Shown piece after piece: positions 7,234 through 14,839 of a stretch of 64,000 nucleotides of DNA. Both the position numbers and the translations under genes were made by a program. The notes beneath the pieces are model-generated. The model was given only the letters and a program-made list of their open reading frames with translations. It did no database searches and was not told the DNA's origin. Source of the DNA: Archangium violaceum (GTDB lineage Bacteria; Myxococcota; Myxococcia; Myxococcales; Myxococcaceae). The DNA lies in assembly GCF_016887565.1 (NCBI RefSeq), contig NZ_CP069396.1, forward strand, positions 62,001-126,000. The letters are read 5' to 3'. Within the stretch, counting starts at the first letter, position 1; each line of letters begins with the position of its first letter.

Positions 7234-9351
7234 ATGCGGGATTCGAGGAACGAGTTCGCCAGGTCCGGAAGGCTGGCGGGATGGATGTCGGGGCTGATGG
7301 CGGGTCTGCTGCTCACGCTGGGGGCATCCCCGGCGTGGGCGAAGAAGCCGGAGAAGGGGGCCACGGCCGCCATGGCGATGCCGGCGGGGCCGTACTCCCA
7401 GTACACGCTCCAGGAGGGCTACAACTGGCGGCTCGTCCAGTCCTCCGGCTACGCCGAGGACGGGCGGTACTTCAGCGAGCCGATGTACATGATCCAGGAC
7501 GTGAACGGCCTCTACAACGCGCCGATCCCCGAGAGCGTGCGGCAGGACCTGCTCAACTCGGTGGATTCAGAGAGCACGGCCTTCGCGCTCAGTCAGAACA
7601 TCCTCAACGAGATCGCCATCTCCGAGCAGCAGGGCTACCTCACCCCGGCGCTGCAGGCCATCGCCGAGCCGATGGACTACTACGACGATGGCACCGGTCC
7701 GGACCCGTACGACCCGTATGATCCGTACGAGCCGGTTCCGTACGAGCCCGTCCCGTACGAGCAGCAGGCCCGGCTCTTCGGGCGGTGCGACGACAAGGTC
7801 ATCAACAAGAGCCAGAGCTTCAACATCAGCACGCCGCTCAACAGCAGTTTCGGCACGGGCGGGAGCTTCTCGGGCAACATCTCGCTCACGGGCAACGCGC
7901 AGGCCACGGCGACGGGCGACATCCGGGTCCGGCTCAAGCGTTTCAAGATTTTCGGCGTGTGCATTCCGGATGGCGTCCGGTTCGACTACGCGCACGCGTA
8001 TGGCAACGCGGTGGTGAACTACGGCACCACGCTCAGCGGCTCGGTGAACTACGCCACCTCGCAGCCGTGGGAGTGGCAGATCGCCAAGCCGTTCCTCTTC
8101 TCCTTCGCCTTCTTCATCGGCCCCATCCCGGTGTACGTGGGCTTCAACCTGCCCATCACCGCGGGCCTGTCCCTGAGTGCCAGCGCGTCCGGCTCCATCA
8201 CCTACAATGGCGCGCAGGCCGCCACGGGCTCCTTCGACTACACCTGCACGCTGGACGGTTGCAGTGGCTGGTCCAGCTTCTCCTCGAGCAACCTGCAGGC
8301 GCCGACGACGCTGAGCGGCCACGTGACCGGGCGCATCCAGCCCACGCTGTACGCGCAGCTGGCCATCCGCGGCTATCTCTATGACGAGGGCTTCGCCTAT
8401 GCGCAGGTGGGCGTGCGTCCCTACCTGTACGGCGACCTGTGGGGCTACTACGGCAACCAGTGCGGCGACGCGGACGGGGACGGCATCTTCGAGACGGTGG
8501 ATGCGCTGACCTTCGATCTGGACTGGCAGGTCTACGTCACCGCGCAGGCGGACTCGTTCCTCACCAGCGAGAAGCGGTGGAACCTGTGGAACAACTCGCG
8601 CGGGCACCTCAACTTCTGGGACCTGCTGAGCTCGGGCTCCAGGGCGGTGCAGCCCATGCTGCTCGGCTCGGCGACGGTGCCCGCGAATGTCGCGCAGACG
8701 TACAGCGCCCGGATGCGGCCCTGCTGGCCGTATGGGGACACCGTCAACTACCAGCTCGGCTGGGGTGATGGCTCCACGTCGTACCCGAGCGGCGCGCCCG
8801 CCTCGCCGGTGTCCGTGTCGCACGCCTGGTCGTCCACCGGGGCGAAGGGGCTCTCGCTCATCGCGCGCAATGACTCGCACGGCCGCCAGTTCAACAAGAC
8901 GACGTCGCGCACCATCCAGGTGACCACGGGTGGCGGCACCGCCACGCACTACGGCATGACGTGGAAGGTGCGGCAGACGAACGGCGCGTACGTCAACGTG
9001 GGCACCGACAGCATCACCAATGCCTACAACGGTGACACGAGCCCCTCCACGTCGCTGCCCATCCTGTGCCTCTACAAGGACGGACGGGCGGCTCCGTCGG
9101 GCATCACCCTCGACTTCTACAACGGCTGGGCGGGCGGCGTGGTCAAGCTCAGCGCTCCCGTGGCGGGCTCGATGCTCACCTCGCGGGGCGCCGCGGACAC
9201 CATCTGCTCCAACACCTTCGGTGCCGGCTACCGGATGGCGGAGTTCCACGATGGCAATGGTGGCTGGGGCTTCTGGGCCCAGGGCACCCTGAGCACCACC
9301 ACCCGCTTCTGGGTGGCGATCAATGATCAGCCCGCCAACCCCTGGAACTGA
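7234..9351 (+). CDS. large secreted protein with Pro/Tyr repeats and a PKD-like region
   Basis: A 705-residue exported protein; the signal peptide is the hydrophobic run at about residues 17-34 ending SPAWA. Around residues 150-172 is a tandem Asp-Pro-Tyr / Glu-Pro-Val-Pro-Tyr repeat, a flexible, possibly cross-linkable linker. The middle (200-470) is rich in Ser/Thr/Gly and aromatic residues and is probably beta-structured. About residues 500-570 reads like a PKD/immunoglobulin-type domain (WGDGSTSYPSG followed by VSHAWSSTGAKGLSLIARN). The last 120 residues form another beta domain. I recognise no enzymatic motif. The ATG at 7234 follows GAGGGGAGCG. Its gene is convergent with the next one across a strong hairpin. 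Confidence 0.75.
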   Translation: MRDSRNEFARSGRLAGWMSGLMAGLLLTLGASPAWAKKPEKGATAAMAMPAGPYSQYTLQEGYNWRLVQSSGYAEDGRYFSEPMYMIQDVNGLYNAPIPESVRQDLLNSVDSESTAFALSQNILNEIAISEQQGYLTPALQAIAEPMDYYDDGTGPDPYDPYDPYEPVPYEPVPYEQQARLFGRCDDKVINKSQSFNISTPLNSSFGTGGSFSGNISLTGNAQATATGDIRVRLKRFKIFGVCIPDGVRFDYAHAYGNAVVNYGTTLSGSVNYATSQPWEWQIAKPFLFSFAFFIGPIPVYVGFNLPITAGLSLSASASGSITYNGAQAATGSFDYTCTLDGCSGWSSFSSSNLQAPTTLSGHVTGRIQPTLYAQLAIRGYLYDEGFAYAQVGVRPYLYGDLWGYYGNQCGDADGDGIFETVDALTFDLDWQVYVTAQADSFLTSEKRWNLWNNSRGHLNFWDLLSSGSRAVQPMLLGSATVPANVAQTYSARMRPCWPYGDTVNYQLGWGDGSTSYPSGAPASPVSVSHAWSSTGAKGLSLIARNDSHGRQFNKTTSRTIQVTTGGGTATHYGMTWKVRQTNGAYVNVGTDSITNAYNGDTSPSTSLPILCLYKDGRAAPSGITLDFYNGWAGGVVKLSAPVAGSMLTSRGAADTICSNTFGAGYRMAEFHDGNGGWGFWAQGTLSTTTRFWVAINDQPANPWN

Positions 9352-9366
9352 GGGGTGAGGCTCGCA

Positions 9367-9392
9367 TGCTCCCGGGCTCCAACCCGGGAGCA
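9367..9392. terminator. bidirectional terminator hairpin
   Basis: TGCTCCCGGG and CCCGGGAGCA form a perfect 10-bp stem with a CTCCAA loop. It sits between the converging genes ending at 9351 and 9419, the expected place for a shared terminator. Confidence 0.8.
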
Positions 9393-9418
9393 CGTCCCCG
9401 GACGCGAGAGCGAGCGGC

Positions 9419-9907
9419 TCAGTTGCACTGCACGGCGTCGATATCGACGAAGGTGTTGATGGAGGCGTCGCTCTTCGTGCCCGTCGCGGAGATGTAGATG
9501 CCGTAGCTGTTCCCCACGTAGGGGATGTTGACGGTGTACGCCTGCTGGCGGTTCACGCCGGTGGCATACAGGTCGACCACCGTCTCGTAGATGACCAGGC
9601 CCCAGGAATCCTCCATCACCTGGATGCGCGCCTTGCCGCGGTTGTAGGCCGAGGTGAAGTAGTAGGTGAAGTTGGCGGTCTGGTAGGGAGTCGGCTGGCA
9701 CCAGATGGAGGCGCCCGAGCCCGCGACGCTCGTCAGGTGTTGCGTGCCGTAGATGGCCCCGGAGACTCCCGTGTCCGCCGTCCAGGTGCCACTGCTGTAA
9801 TCCCACCACGGGTGACTGTCGTCATACAGGACGGGGGCGGCGGCCGAGACGGCGGGGATGCCGAGCATCAGCGGAAAGAGCAGCTTCGCAAGACTCGAAC
9901 GGACCAC
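9419..9907 (-). CDS. small secreted beta-rich protein
   Basis: A 162-residue protein with a signal peptide (hydrophobic LLFPLMLGIPAVSAAA). The mature part is rich in Tyr, Thr, Ser and Trp with alternating hydrophobic residues, as in jelly-roll or carbohydrate-binding modules. No family is assigned. There are two Cys (near 70 and 161), possibly a disulfide. It faces the larger secreted protein gene across a terminator hairpin and is not in an operon with it. Confidence 0.65.
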   Translation of the reverse strand: MVRSSLAKLLFPLMLGIPAVSAAAPVLYDDSHPWWDYSSGTWTADTGVSGAIYGTQHLTSVAGSGASIWCQPTPYQTANFTYYFTSAYNRGKARIQVMEDSWGLVIYETVVDLYATGVNRQQAYTVNIPYVGNSYGIYISATGTKSDASINTFVDIDAVQCN

Positions 9908-10003
9908 GGTGTTTTCTCCAGGCTTTGGATGGCGGGGAATGTCCTCGCGACCGGGCTGGATAGGCGTGTCCGGACAATGCGTGACAGCCTTCGGAAAAAG
10001 AAC

Positions 10004-10042
10004 CGCCCCGCGCCCGGTGTGGAGCCGGGGGCAGGGCGGGGC
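10004..10042 (-). terminator. imperfect GC-rich hairpin
   Basis: Downstream of the secreted protein gene that ends at 10069, a GC-only inverted repeat pairs a CCGCCCCGCGCCCGG arm with a CCGGGGGCAGGGCGGGG arm, with small bulges. Position and strength fit a terminator, but there is no clear T-run. Confidence 0.4.
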
Positions 10043-10068
10043 TCACCGCGAGCGCGGTGGGCTACGGA

Positions 10069-11178
10069 TTACTGTCCATCGGGGCCGGTGGAGGGGCCCG
10101 GGTCGCTGGTGCCGGTGGTGCCGCACAGGCTGTGGCCGGTGCACAGCTGCATCGCCTGCGGCCAGCGCTGATCCGGCTCCACGGTGGTGCCCACGGGGAC
10201 GGCCGCGCCGTGGGCGCTCTTGATGAGACCGTCCGCCGGGTTGGCGCGGTTGAGGATGGGGTCCCCCACCGTCTGCTTCACGTAGTGGTAGAAGCACGCG
10301 GGCTGCACGGGGGCGAGCGCGTCGCGGCGCCGCGTTCCGTTGTCGAAGTAGCCGCACTCGAAGCGCTCCAGCGTGGTGCCCGTGGCGTTCGGATCCACCG
10401 GCAGCACCGACGAGGCCCGGCGGTGGATGGAGCTCACATCCATCGTCTGCTGCCGCCGGCCCGTGGACTGGTAGGCGGTCCAGTCGAGCTCGAAGCCGGC
10501 CGGAAGGCGGTCGTTGCCGAAGATGACGGCCACCTTCGAGCCGGGGCCCACCACGCCCACGCCATTGATGGTGCGGGAGAAGATGACGGTGCTGGCGCTC
10601 ACCTCCTGGATGAGGGGGGCGGTGGAGGCATCCGCCTGCCGCTCCTCGATTTGATGCTCCGTCTTGAGCGCCTCGAGCGTCTCGCCGGTGCCGACCAGCA
10701 CGTAGCGGCCGAGCTGCTCGGTGATGAAGCGGCGGCCGAGGGCCTCCAGGTCCGTGTTGCTCAGCCGGGAGGAGAGCGGGACGGTGCGGCCGGCGTCCAG
10801 GGCCACGGGGTTGCGGTAGCGCACGGAGGTGCCATCGCCGTAGACGGTGAGCTGCCAGCCGCTGTCGCCCACGTAGCGGATGCCGTCGCGCTGGAGGATG
10901 ATGGAGTAGTTGCCGGCGGTGGTGATGCCGGAGGTGGAGCCGCGGAACTGCGCCACCAGCTCATCGGCCACCACGCGGGCGCCGCGGCCCTCCGCGCGCT
11001 GCAGCACGGGGAGGACGGCGCCCTGGAGGCCTACCTCGCGCGAGTTGGCGTTCAGGTTGCGCCGGTAGGGGTAGTCCGCCGCCTGGGCGGTGGAGGGAGC
11101 GCCGGCGAGCAGCAGGGCGCATCCGAGCAGGCCGGTTCCGGCCACGTTGAGCACACGTCGGGTGTTCATGAAGTTCAT
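10069..11178 (-). CDS. secreted protein of unknown function
   Basis: A 369-residue protein with a clear signal peptide (hydrophobic to about residue 30, cleavage after STAQA). The mature protein is soluble, with two Cys pairs in the C-terminal third. No catalytic motif is recognised. The last 15 residues are Gly/Ser/Thr/Pro-rich, a disordered tail. It is separated by 59 bp from the lipoprotein gene upstream on the same strand, so the two may be co-transcribed with the lipoprotein first. Confidence 0.7.
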   Translation of the reverse strand: MNFMNTRRVLNVAGTGLLGCALLLAGAPSTAQAADYPYRRNLNANSREVGLQGAVLPVLQRAEGRGARVVADELVAQFRGSTSGITTAGNYSIILQRDGIRYVGDSGWQLTVYGDGTSVRYRNPVALDAGRTVPLSSRLSNTDLEALGRRFITEQLGRYVLVGTGETLEALKTEHQIEERQADASTAPLIQEVSASTVIFSRTINGVGVVGPGSKVAVIFGNDRLPAGFELDWTAYQSTGRRQQTMDVSSIHRRASSVLPVDPNATGTTLERFECGYFDNGTRRRDALAPVQPACFYHYVKQTVGDPILNRANPADGLIKSAHGAAVPVGTTVEPDQRWPQAMQLCTGHSLCGTTGTSDPGPSTGPDGQ

Positions 11179-11237
11179 GACGTTCGAGCCTTCGATTCAG
11201 AAAGGGTTGGGAAGTGGAGAGCGCTCCAGGCGGAGCA

Positions 11238-12080
11238 CTACAGGTTCGACCAGCGCGTGCGGCAGATCCACGTGACGGCACCATCCACGCGGCGCGGGTA
11301 GTTGGTGAAGTTGGTCCACTTCATGTTCTTCAGGCGCGAGAGGCAGTCGCTCTCGCCAGTGCCCGAGGCCATCACGGCGGGGTCCTGGTCCGCGTGCCAG
11401 TCCGAGGTGGCATCACGCCACGCGTAGCGGATGGTGGCGCCGCCCTGCAGCTCGTCGGCGTAGTCCTCACCCACCTCGTTGGTGGTGATGCCGTCGTAGA
11501 GCTTGTCCCAGCTGCCCGTCACGAAGCGCAGGCCGCCGCGCAGGGTGTTGGCCCACCGGGAGATGAGCTTGTTGTCCCCGTTGTAGAGCGTCGCGCAGGC
11601 GTAGGTGGACAGGATGCTCAGGCCGGTGGACTCGTCACCCAGGCGCATGTTCTTCGTGTTGGCCAACGAGCCCTGGTCCCACATCGCGTACACCGCGCCG
11701 TCCGACCAGGCGCCGCCATGGGTGTTGAGGAAGACGTGGTCCACCGTCTCCGCCCCGGAGCTGTCCAGCGAGTTCTCGAGGAAGGGCCTGGCGCCCTTGA
11801 GGTTGTAATAGAAGGACTGGGTGTCGGTGTCGTTGAGCTCGTCGTTGAACCAGCTGCAACGCTCGTGGGACTCGGACAGCGTTTTCTGCCAGCCGTTCTG
11901 GTACGACTCGGTGCAGAAGGTGCCGAAGGTGCGGCCCAGGGTCTGGGCCACCTGTCCCGTCGCGGCGGCCTCCACTTCGGGCTGCGCGTCCAGGACCTCG
12001 GCCGGGCCGCAGGCCGTGAGGCCCAGCGCGGTGGTGGTGCACAGCAGCGACAACCCTCTCCACTTTCCAATGCGGTTCAT
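11238..12080 (-). CDS. lipoprotein with clan CD protease-like His-Gly/Cys motifs (DUF6345-like)
   Basis: A 280-residue lipoprotein: the lipobox LTAC places the lipidated Cys at 24. The mature domain contains VDHVFLNTHGGA (His121-Gly) and, after a second hydrophobic strand, LSILSTYACATL (Cys162). A hydrophobic strand ending in His-Gly followed by another ending in Ala-Cys is the catalytic dyad layout of clan CD peptidases (caspase, gingipain, separase). The protein also resembles the DUF6345 family as I remember it. The ATG at 12080 follows GGAGGAA. Protease activity is inference only. It is upstream of, and probably co-transcribed with, the secreted protein gene ending at 10069. Confidence 0.62.
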   Translation of the reverse strand: MNRIGKWRGLSLLCTTTALGLTACGPAEVLDAQPEVEAAATGQVAQTLGRTFGTFCTESYQNGWQKTLSESHERCSWFNDELNDTDTQSFYYNLKGARPFLENSLDSSGAETVDHVFLNTHGGAWSDGAVYAMWDQGSLANTKNMRLGDESTGLSILSTYACATLYNGDNKLISRWANTLRGGLRFVTGSWDKLYDGITTNEVGEDYADELQGGATIRYAWRDATSDWHADQDPAVMASGTGESDCLSRLKNMKWTNFTNYPRRVDGAVTWICRTRWSNL

Positions 12081-12199
12081 TGCTCGTTCCTCCGTGCGGT
12101 GGCCCCCCCGCCACCGCTTCGTGCCTTTCGACGGAGAGAACGAGCCCCGGGGAGGATCTTCCCGGGGGATTTTCCGGAGCAATTCCCGGCGCCGCTACG

Positions 12200-12679
12200 T
12201 CAGGAGGTGGCGCCCGTCAGCGAGACGGGCGGAGGCCCGAAGCGGTTGAGGCCGGGCTGACCCTTGGAGAGGCCGACCCAGAGCAGGAAGGCGAAGCCGA
12301 CCAGGAAGCCCAGGGCCATGAAGCCCATCGCGGCGCCCCAGGCGGCCATGGCGTTGCCCGCGGAGGAGGCATCGCCGCCACTCTCGTTCACGCGGGCCGC
12401 GCCCATCATGGCCATGCTCCCGGTCGCGATGGAGACGCCGACGCAGATGACACTGACGATGAACGGCGCCAGGAGCAGCCAGGCGCTCTTGCCCATGTCG
12501 TGCAGCCGCTTGGAGTGGATGCAGATCTGCGGCCAGAACAGCAGGAGCCCGAGCAGCTGTCCGATGAAGGGGATGATCTGCAGCACGGCGCTCGCCACCA
12601 TGACGATGAGGAAACCAATCCAGAAATCACGCCGGCCGATACGGCCCTGCGGCGTCAAGAAGAGCGTCTTCCAATCCAT
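12200..12679 (-). CDS. DUF805 family inner-membrane protein
   Basis: A 159-residue integral membrane protein of the DUF805 family. The N-terminus (GRIGRRDFWIGFL) and the mid-loop ICIHSKRLHDMGKSAW are both family hallmarks (R-I-x-R-x-x-F-W and R-L-H-D-x-x). Four hydrophobic segments are predicted by eye: about residues 22-48, 66-90, 105-120 and 122-138. The function of the family is not established. The cluster of small residues in the loop around 94-110 is longer than usual. Confidence 0.85.
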   Translation of the reverse strand: MDWKTLFLTPQGRIGRRDFWIGFLIVMVASAVLQIIPFIGQLLGLLLFWPQICIHSKRLHDMGKSAWLLLAPFIVSVICVGVSIATGSMAMMGAARVNESGGDASSAGNAMAAWGAAMGFMALGFLVGFAFLLWVGLSKGQPGLNRFGPPPVSLTGATS

Positions 12680-12720
12680 GTGAGCTCCGAGGAGGAGTCG
12701 GTGTTTCGAGGGACCCTACA

Positions 12721-12816
12721 GCATCGACACCTGTCGAGGCGCACATCGACCTCGACAAGCGCGGCGGCATCTGGGCGCACGCCGCGTCGACGCTGTGGCG
12801 CGAGGGCCAGCAGTAG
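12721..12816 (+). pseudogene. possible coding remnant
   Basis: A 31-codon open stretch ending at a TAG at 12814 reads like the C-terminus of a larger protein (EAHIDLDKRGGIWAHAAS, then LWREGQQ). It has no start or ribosome site and lies in the gap between two minus-strand genes. It could be chance reading in GC-rich DNA. Confidence 0.2.
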
Positions 12817-12874
12817 GCGCGACAGGCGGGCCCGCCGGGGAGGACGCGAGGCCCCGGCGGGTCGCGCGTCGCGC

Positions 12875-13918
12875 TCAGGGCGCGTTGGGGTCGCCCACGC
12901 CCTTGAAGGGATTGAACGTGTACGTCGTGGAGAAGCGCGAGGACGGGCTGAAGTAGTACGCCGAGAGCTTCGCCGGGTCGGTGGCGATCTCCCCGCGCTG
13001 GATGGAGCCGTCGTCGCCGTCGTCCCAGCCCCAGGGCGCGTTGGCCGAGTTCGAGGAGCACAGGCCCGCGATGAGGCCGCAGCCACCGCTGGTGTCGCCG
13101 CGGAACGTGCCATCGGAGGAGAACAGCTCGGAGAGGCCGCGGCGCGTCCAGAGGCCCTCGGAGCCGTAGAGGTCGATGAGCTTGTAGCGCACGTCGGAGT
13201 CGGAGGCCGACGAGGGCTCCTCGGCGGTGGTGAGCGAGGGGTAGTACTTCACGCCGTCGCCGACGATGTCATAGGCGGGCCAGGCCTTGAGGCCGTGACC
13301 CTTGGCCTCCTGAGCGGTGATGGGGTGCTGGACGCCCTCGAAGGTGGCGAAGGACAGCTTGCCATCGGACGACTCGGCGCCGGAGGTGATGGGGCTGCCA
13401 TCCGGCAGGAACGAGAAGAAGTCCTTGTGCGCCACGGTGACGGCGCCGATGAGCTTGCCGTACTCGGTCCCATCGCGCTCGACGATGAGCAGCACGCCCT
13501 CGCCATCGTTCTCGTGCTCGGTGTCGAAGATGGTGTCGGACCAGTCGCGCGGGTGGAAGAAGGTGTAGACGATGTACCAGTGCGAGCTGGTCTCCACCAC
13601 CGACTGGTAGGCGTGAGCGGCGAGCGGCTTGGAGGCGGCGTTGTCCCAGTTGTTCGTTCCGCTCCAGTCGCCATCGAAGTTGACGCGGGAGATGTAGTCG
13701 GCCCGGCCGCTGAGGCTGTGCGAGCCCGTCACGTCCACGTCCTGGTAGTGGATGGGAGCCCAGCGCTTGGCGAGGGCGGCCCGGAACGCGGCCGAGCCGG
13801 CGCCGGTCGCGAGCGCCTCCCGGGTCTCTCCGGTGGTCTCTTCCAACGACGAGCTCGGCCCGCAGGCGGACAGCAACATCACGGCGAGGGGAACGACGGT
13901 GCGGCGGATGAATGGCAT
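12875..13918 (-). CDS. secreted lipoprotein of unknown function
   Basis: A 347-residue lipoprotein with lipobox LLSAC (lipidated Cys near 19). Notable segments are RWAPIHYQDVDV, then SSHWYIVYTFFHPRDW and TEHENDGEGVLLIVERDG. The combination of 'RW.P.HYQD', a buried Y-F-F-H-P-R-D-W strand and an H-E-N-D cluster recalls Vps62/DUF946-like surface proteins. The match is faint and I do not assert it. Two Cys near the C-terminus (SGGCGLIAGLCSS) could form a disulfide. It is a single-gene unit. Confidence 0.65.
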   Translation of the reverse strand: MPFIRRTVVPLAVMLLSACGPSSSLEETTGETREALATGAGSAAFRAALAKRWAPIHYQDVDVTGSHSLSGRADYISRVNFDGDWSGTNNWDNAASKPLAAHAYQSVVETSSHWYIVYTFFHPRDWSDTIFDTEHENDGEGVLLIVERDGTEYGKLIGAVTVAHKDFFSFLPDGSPITSGAESSDGKLSFATFEGVQHPITAQEAKGHGLKAWPAYDIVGDGVKYYPSLTTAEEPSSASDSDVRYKLIDLYGSEGLWTRRGLSELFSSDGTFRGDTSGGCGLIAGLCSSNSANAPWGWDDGDDGSIQRGEIATDPAKLSAYYFSPSSRFSTTYTFNPFKGVGDPNAP

Positions 13919-14067
13919 GGGGGGCCCTTTCTTTCGGGGGGGCCACCACTAAATGACTCCCGGCCGGACGGGGTAAACGGTTTTCGTGGTGTAACCTGGT
14001 TTTTACATTTTTACCTTTCTCGTGACATCCAACCGGTGGTCCTCGATGCCTCCGTGGAAGCACGTGG

Positions 14068-14145
14068 GTTGCGCATGCTCCCTCTCCCTCTGGGAGAGGG
14101 CGGGGGGTGAGGGTCGTCACCTGACCCATGTCCCAATTCCCATGC
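14068..14145. repeat. REP-like palindromic element, copy 1
   Basis: The core is a 9-bp stem CCCTCTCCC / GGGAGAGGG (14080-14100, loop TCT), flanked by GTTGCGCATGCT on the left and CGGGGGGTGAGGGT on the right, ending in CCCAATTCCCATG. The same block recurs at 58682-58757, and shorter relatives occur at 58776-58810 and 61520-61554. It lies in the 515-bp gap 13919-14433. Confidence 0.8.
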
Positions 14146-14173
14146 CTTGATTGGCGCGCCTGGCCTTGGAGGA

Positions 14174-14357
14174 ATGAAGAGCCTGAATTGCGACCTTGGT
14201 CTCGGGGCGGCTGTTCTGTGGGGCCTGCGGTGCTACTGCGTCGGACATTGAGCAGGCGCTAACGTCCGTGGACAGCGTCGAGAACGCTCTGGAAAGAAGG
14301 ACGGAGGAGGGCTCAGGTGAGGAGGAAGAGTCAGATGACCCCACGTTGGAAAGGTGA
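14174..14357 (+). pseudogene. small lipoprotein gene broken by one extra G
   Basis: As written, the ATG at 14174 gives 25 codons ending in TGA. Removing one G from the four-G run at 14220-14223 joins two frames into a 60-residue protein: MKSLNCDLGLGAAVLWACG, then ASDIEQALTSVDSVENALE and a Glu-rich tail ending at 14357. The repaired protein has a lipoprotein signal (VLWAC, lipidated Cys) followed by an acidic helix. The neat lipobox and the good downstream frame make a real gene likely, either recently broken or affected by a homopolymer sequencing error. It is 76 bp upstream of the DUSAM gene. Confidence 0.5.
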
Positions 14358-14433
14358 CTGCCATGCCTGCTTTCGGATGTGCGAGGGCCAGCGCCAGTGG
14401 CCATTTCACCTGTGTAGACCGAGAACGTGACGC

Positions 14434-14805
14434 ATGAACGAGGAGACAGACTGGGAAGAAATAAGAACGTTGGCGGAGCAGCTCGAGAGGGACCAACCGC
14501 TAGAGCGCAGTGCGGCAGTGTGCGATCTCTTGCGGCGTGTAGCCCGGCAAGTGGCGCTGTCGGATGATGAAGCCGCGCGGGGCCTGCTTTCTCCTTCGGA
14601 CGCGGCAACCCTTGTGGGAAAGATTTCTCGGAGAATTCGCGTAGGCTCTCGGCGCTTGTCCCGCGCCATCGTGGACGCCAGCCGTCGTCGAGAGGCCGGG
14701 GATATACAGGGCGCGCGGAAGTTGTTCGAGGACGTGCTGACCGTCGAGGTCGTACCGCTGTACAGGGAGATTGCTCAAACGCAATTGAATGCGTTGGGGG
14801 AGTAG
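14434..14805 (+). CDS. DUSAM domain protein
   Basis: A 123-residue cytoplasmic protein that matches the DUSAM domain, a module found as many paralogues in Myxococcales and almost nowhere else. Diagnostic parts are DWEEIRTLAEQ at the start, VALSDDEA in the middle and the C-terminal 'REAGDIQGARKLFEDVLTVEVVPLYREIAQ'-type helix pair (about residues 86-115). Its function is unknown; the all-helical character suggests a protein-binding scaffold. It probably forms a unit with the short lipoprotein gene just upstream. Confidence 0.88.
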   Translation: MNEETDWEEIRTLAEQLERDQPLERSAAVCDLLRRVARQVALSDDEAARGLLSPSDAATLVGKISRRIRVGSRRLSRAIVDASRRREAGDIQGARKLFEDVLTVEVVPLYREIAQTQLNALGE

Positions 14806-14839
14806 ACGCTCGGTCTCCATTCCTGGAACGAGGCGCGCT

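Noticed and set aside
12080-14110. Long plus-strand open frame of 676 codons
   Set aside because: It runs antisense to three well-supported minus-strand genes and shows only Arg/Gly/Ala-rich low complexity.
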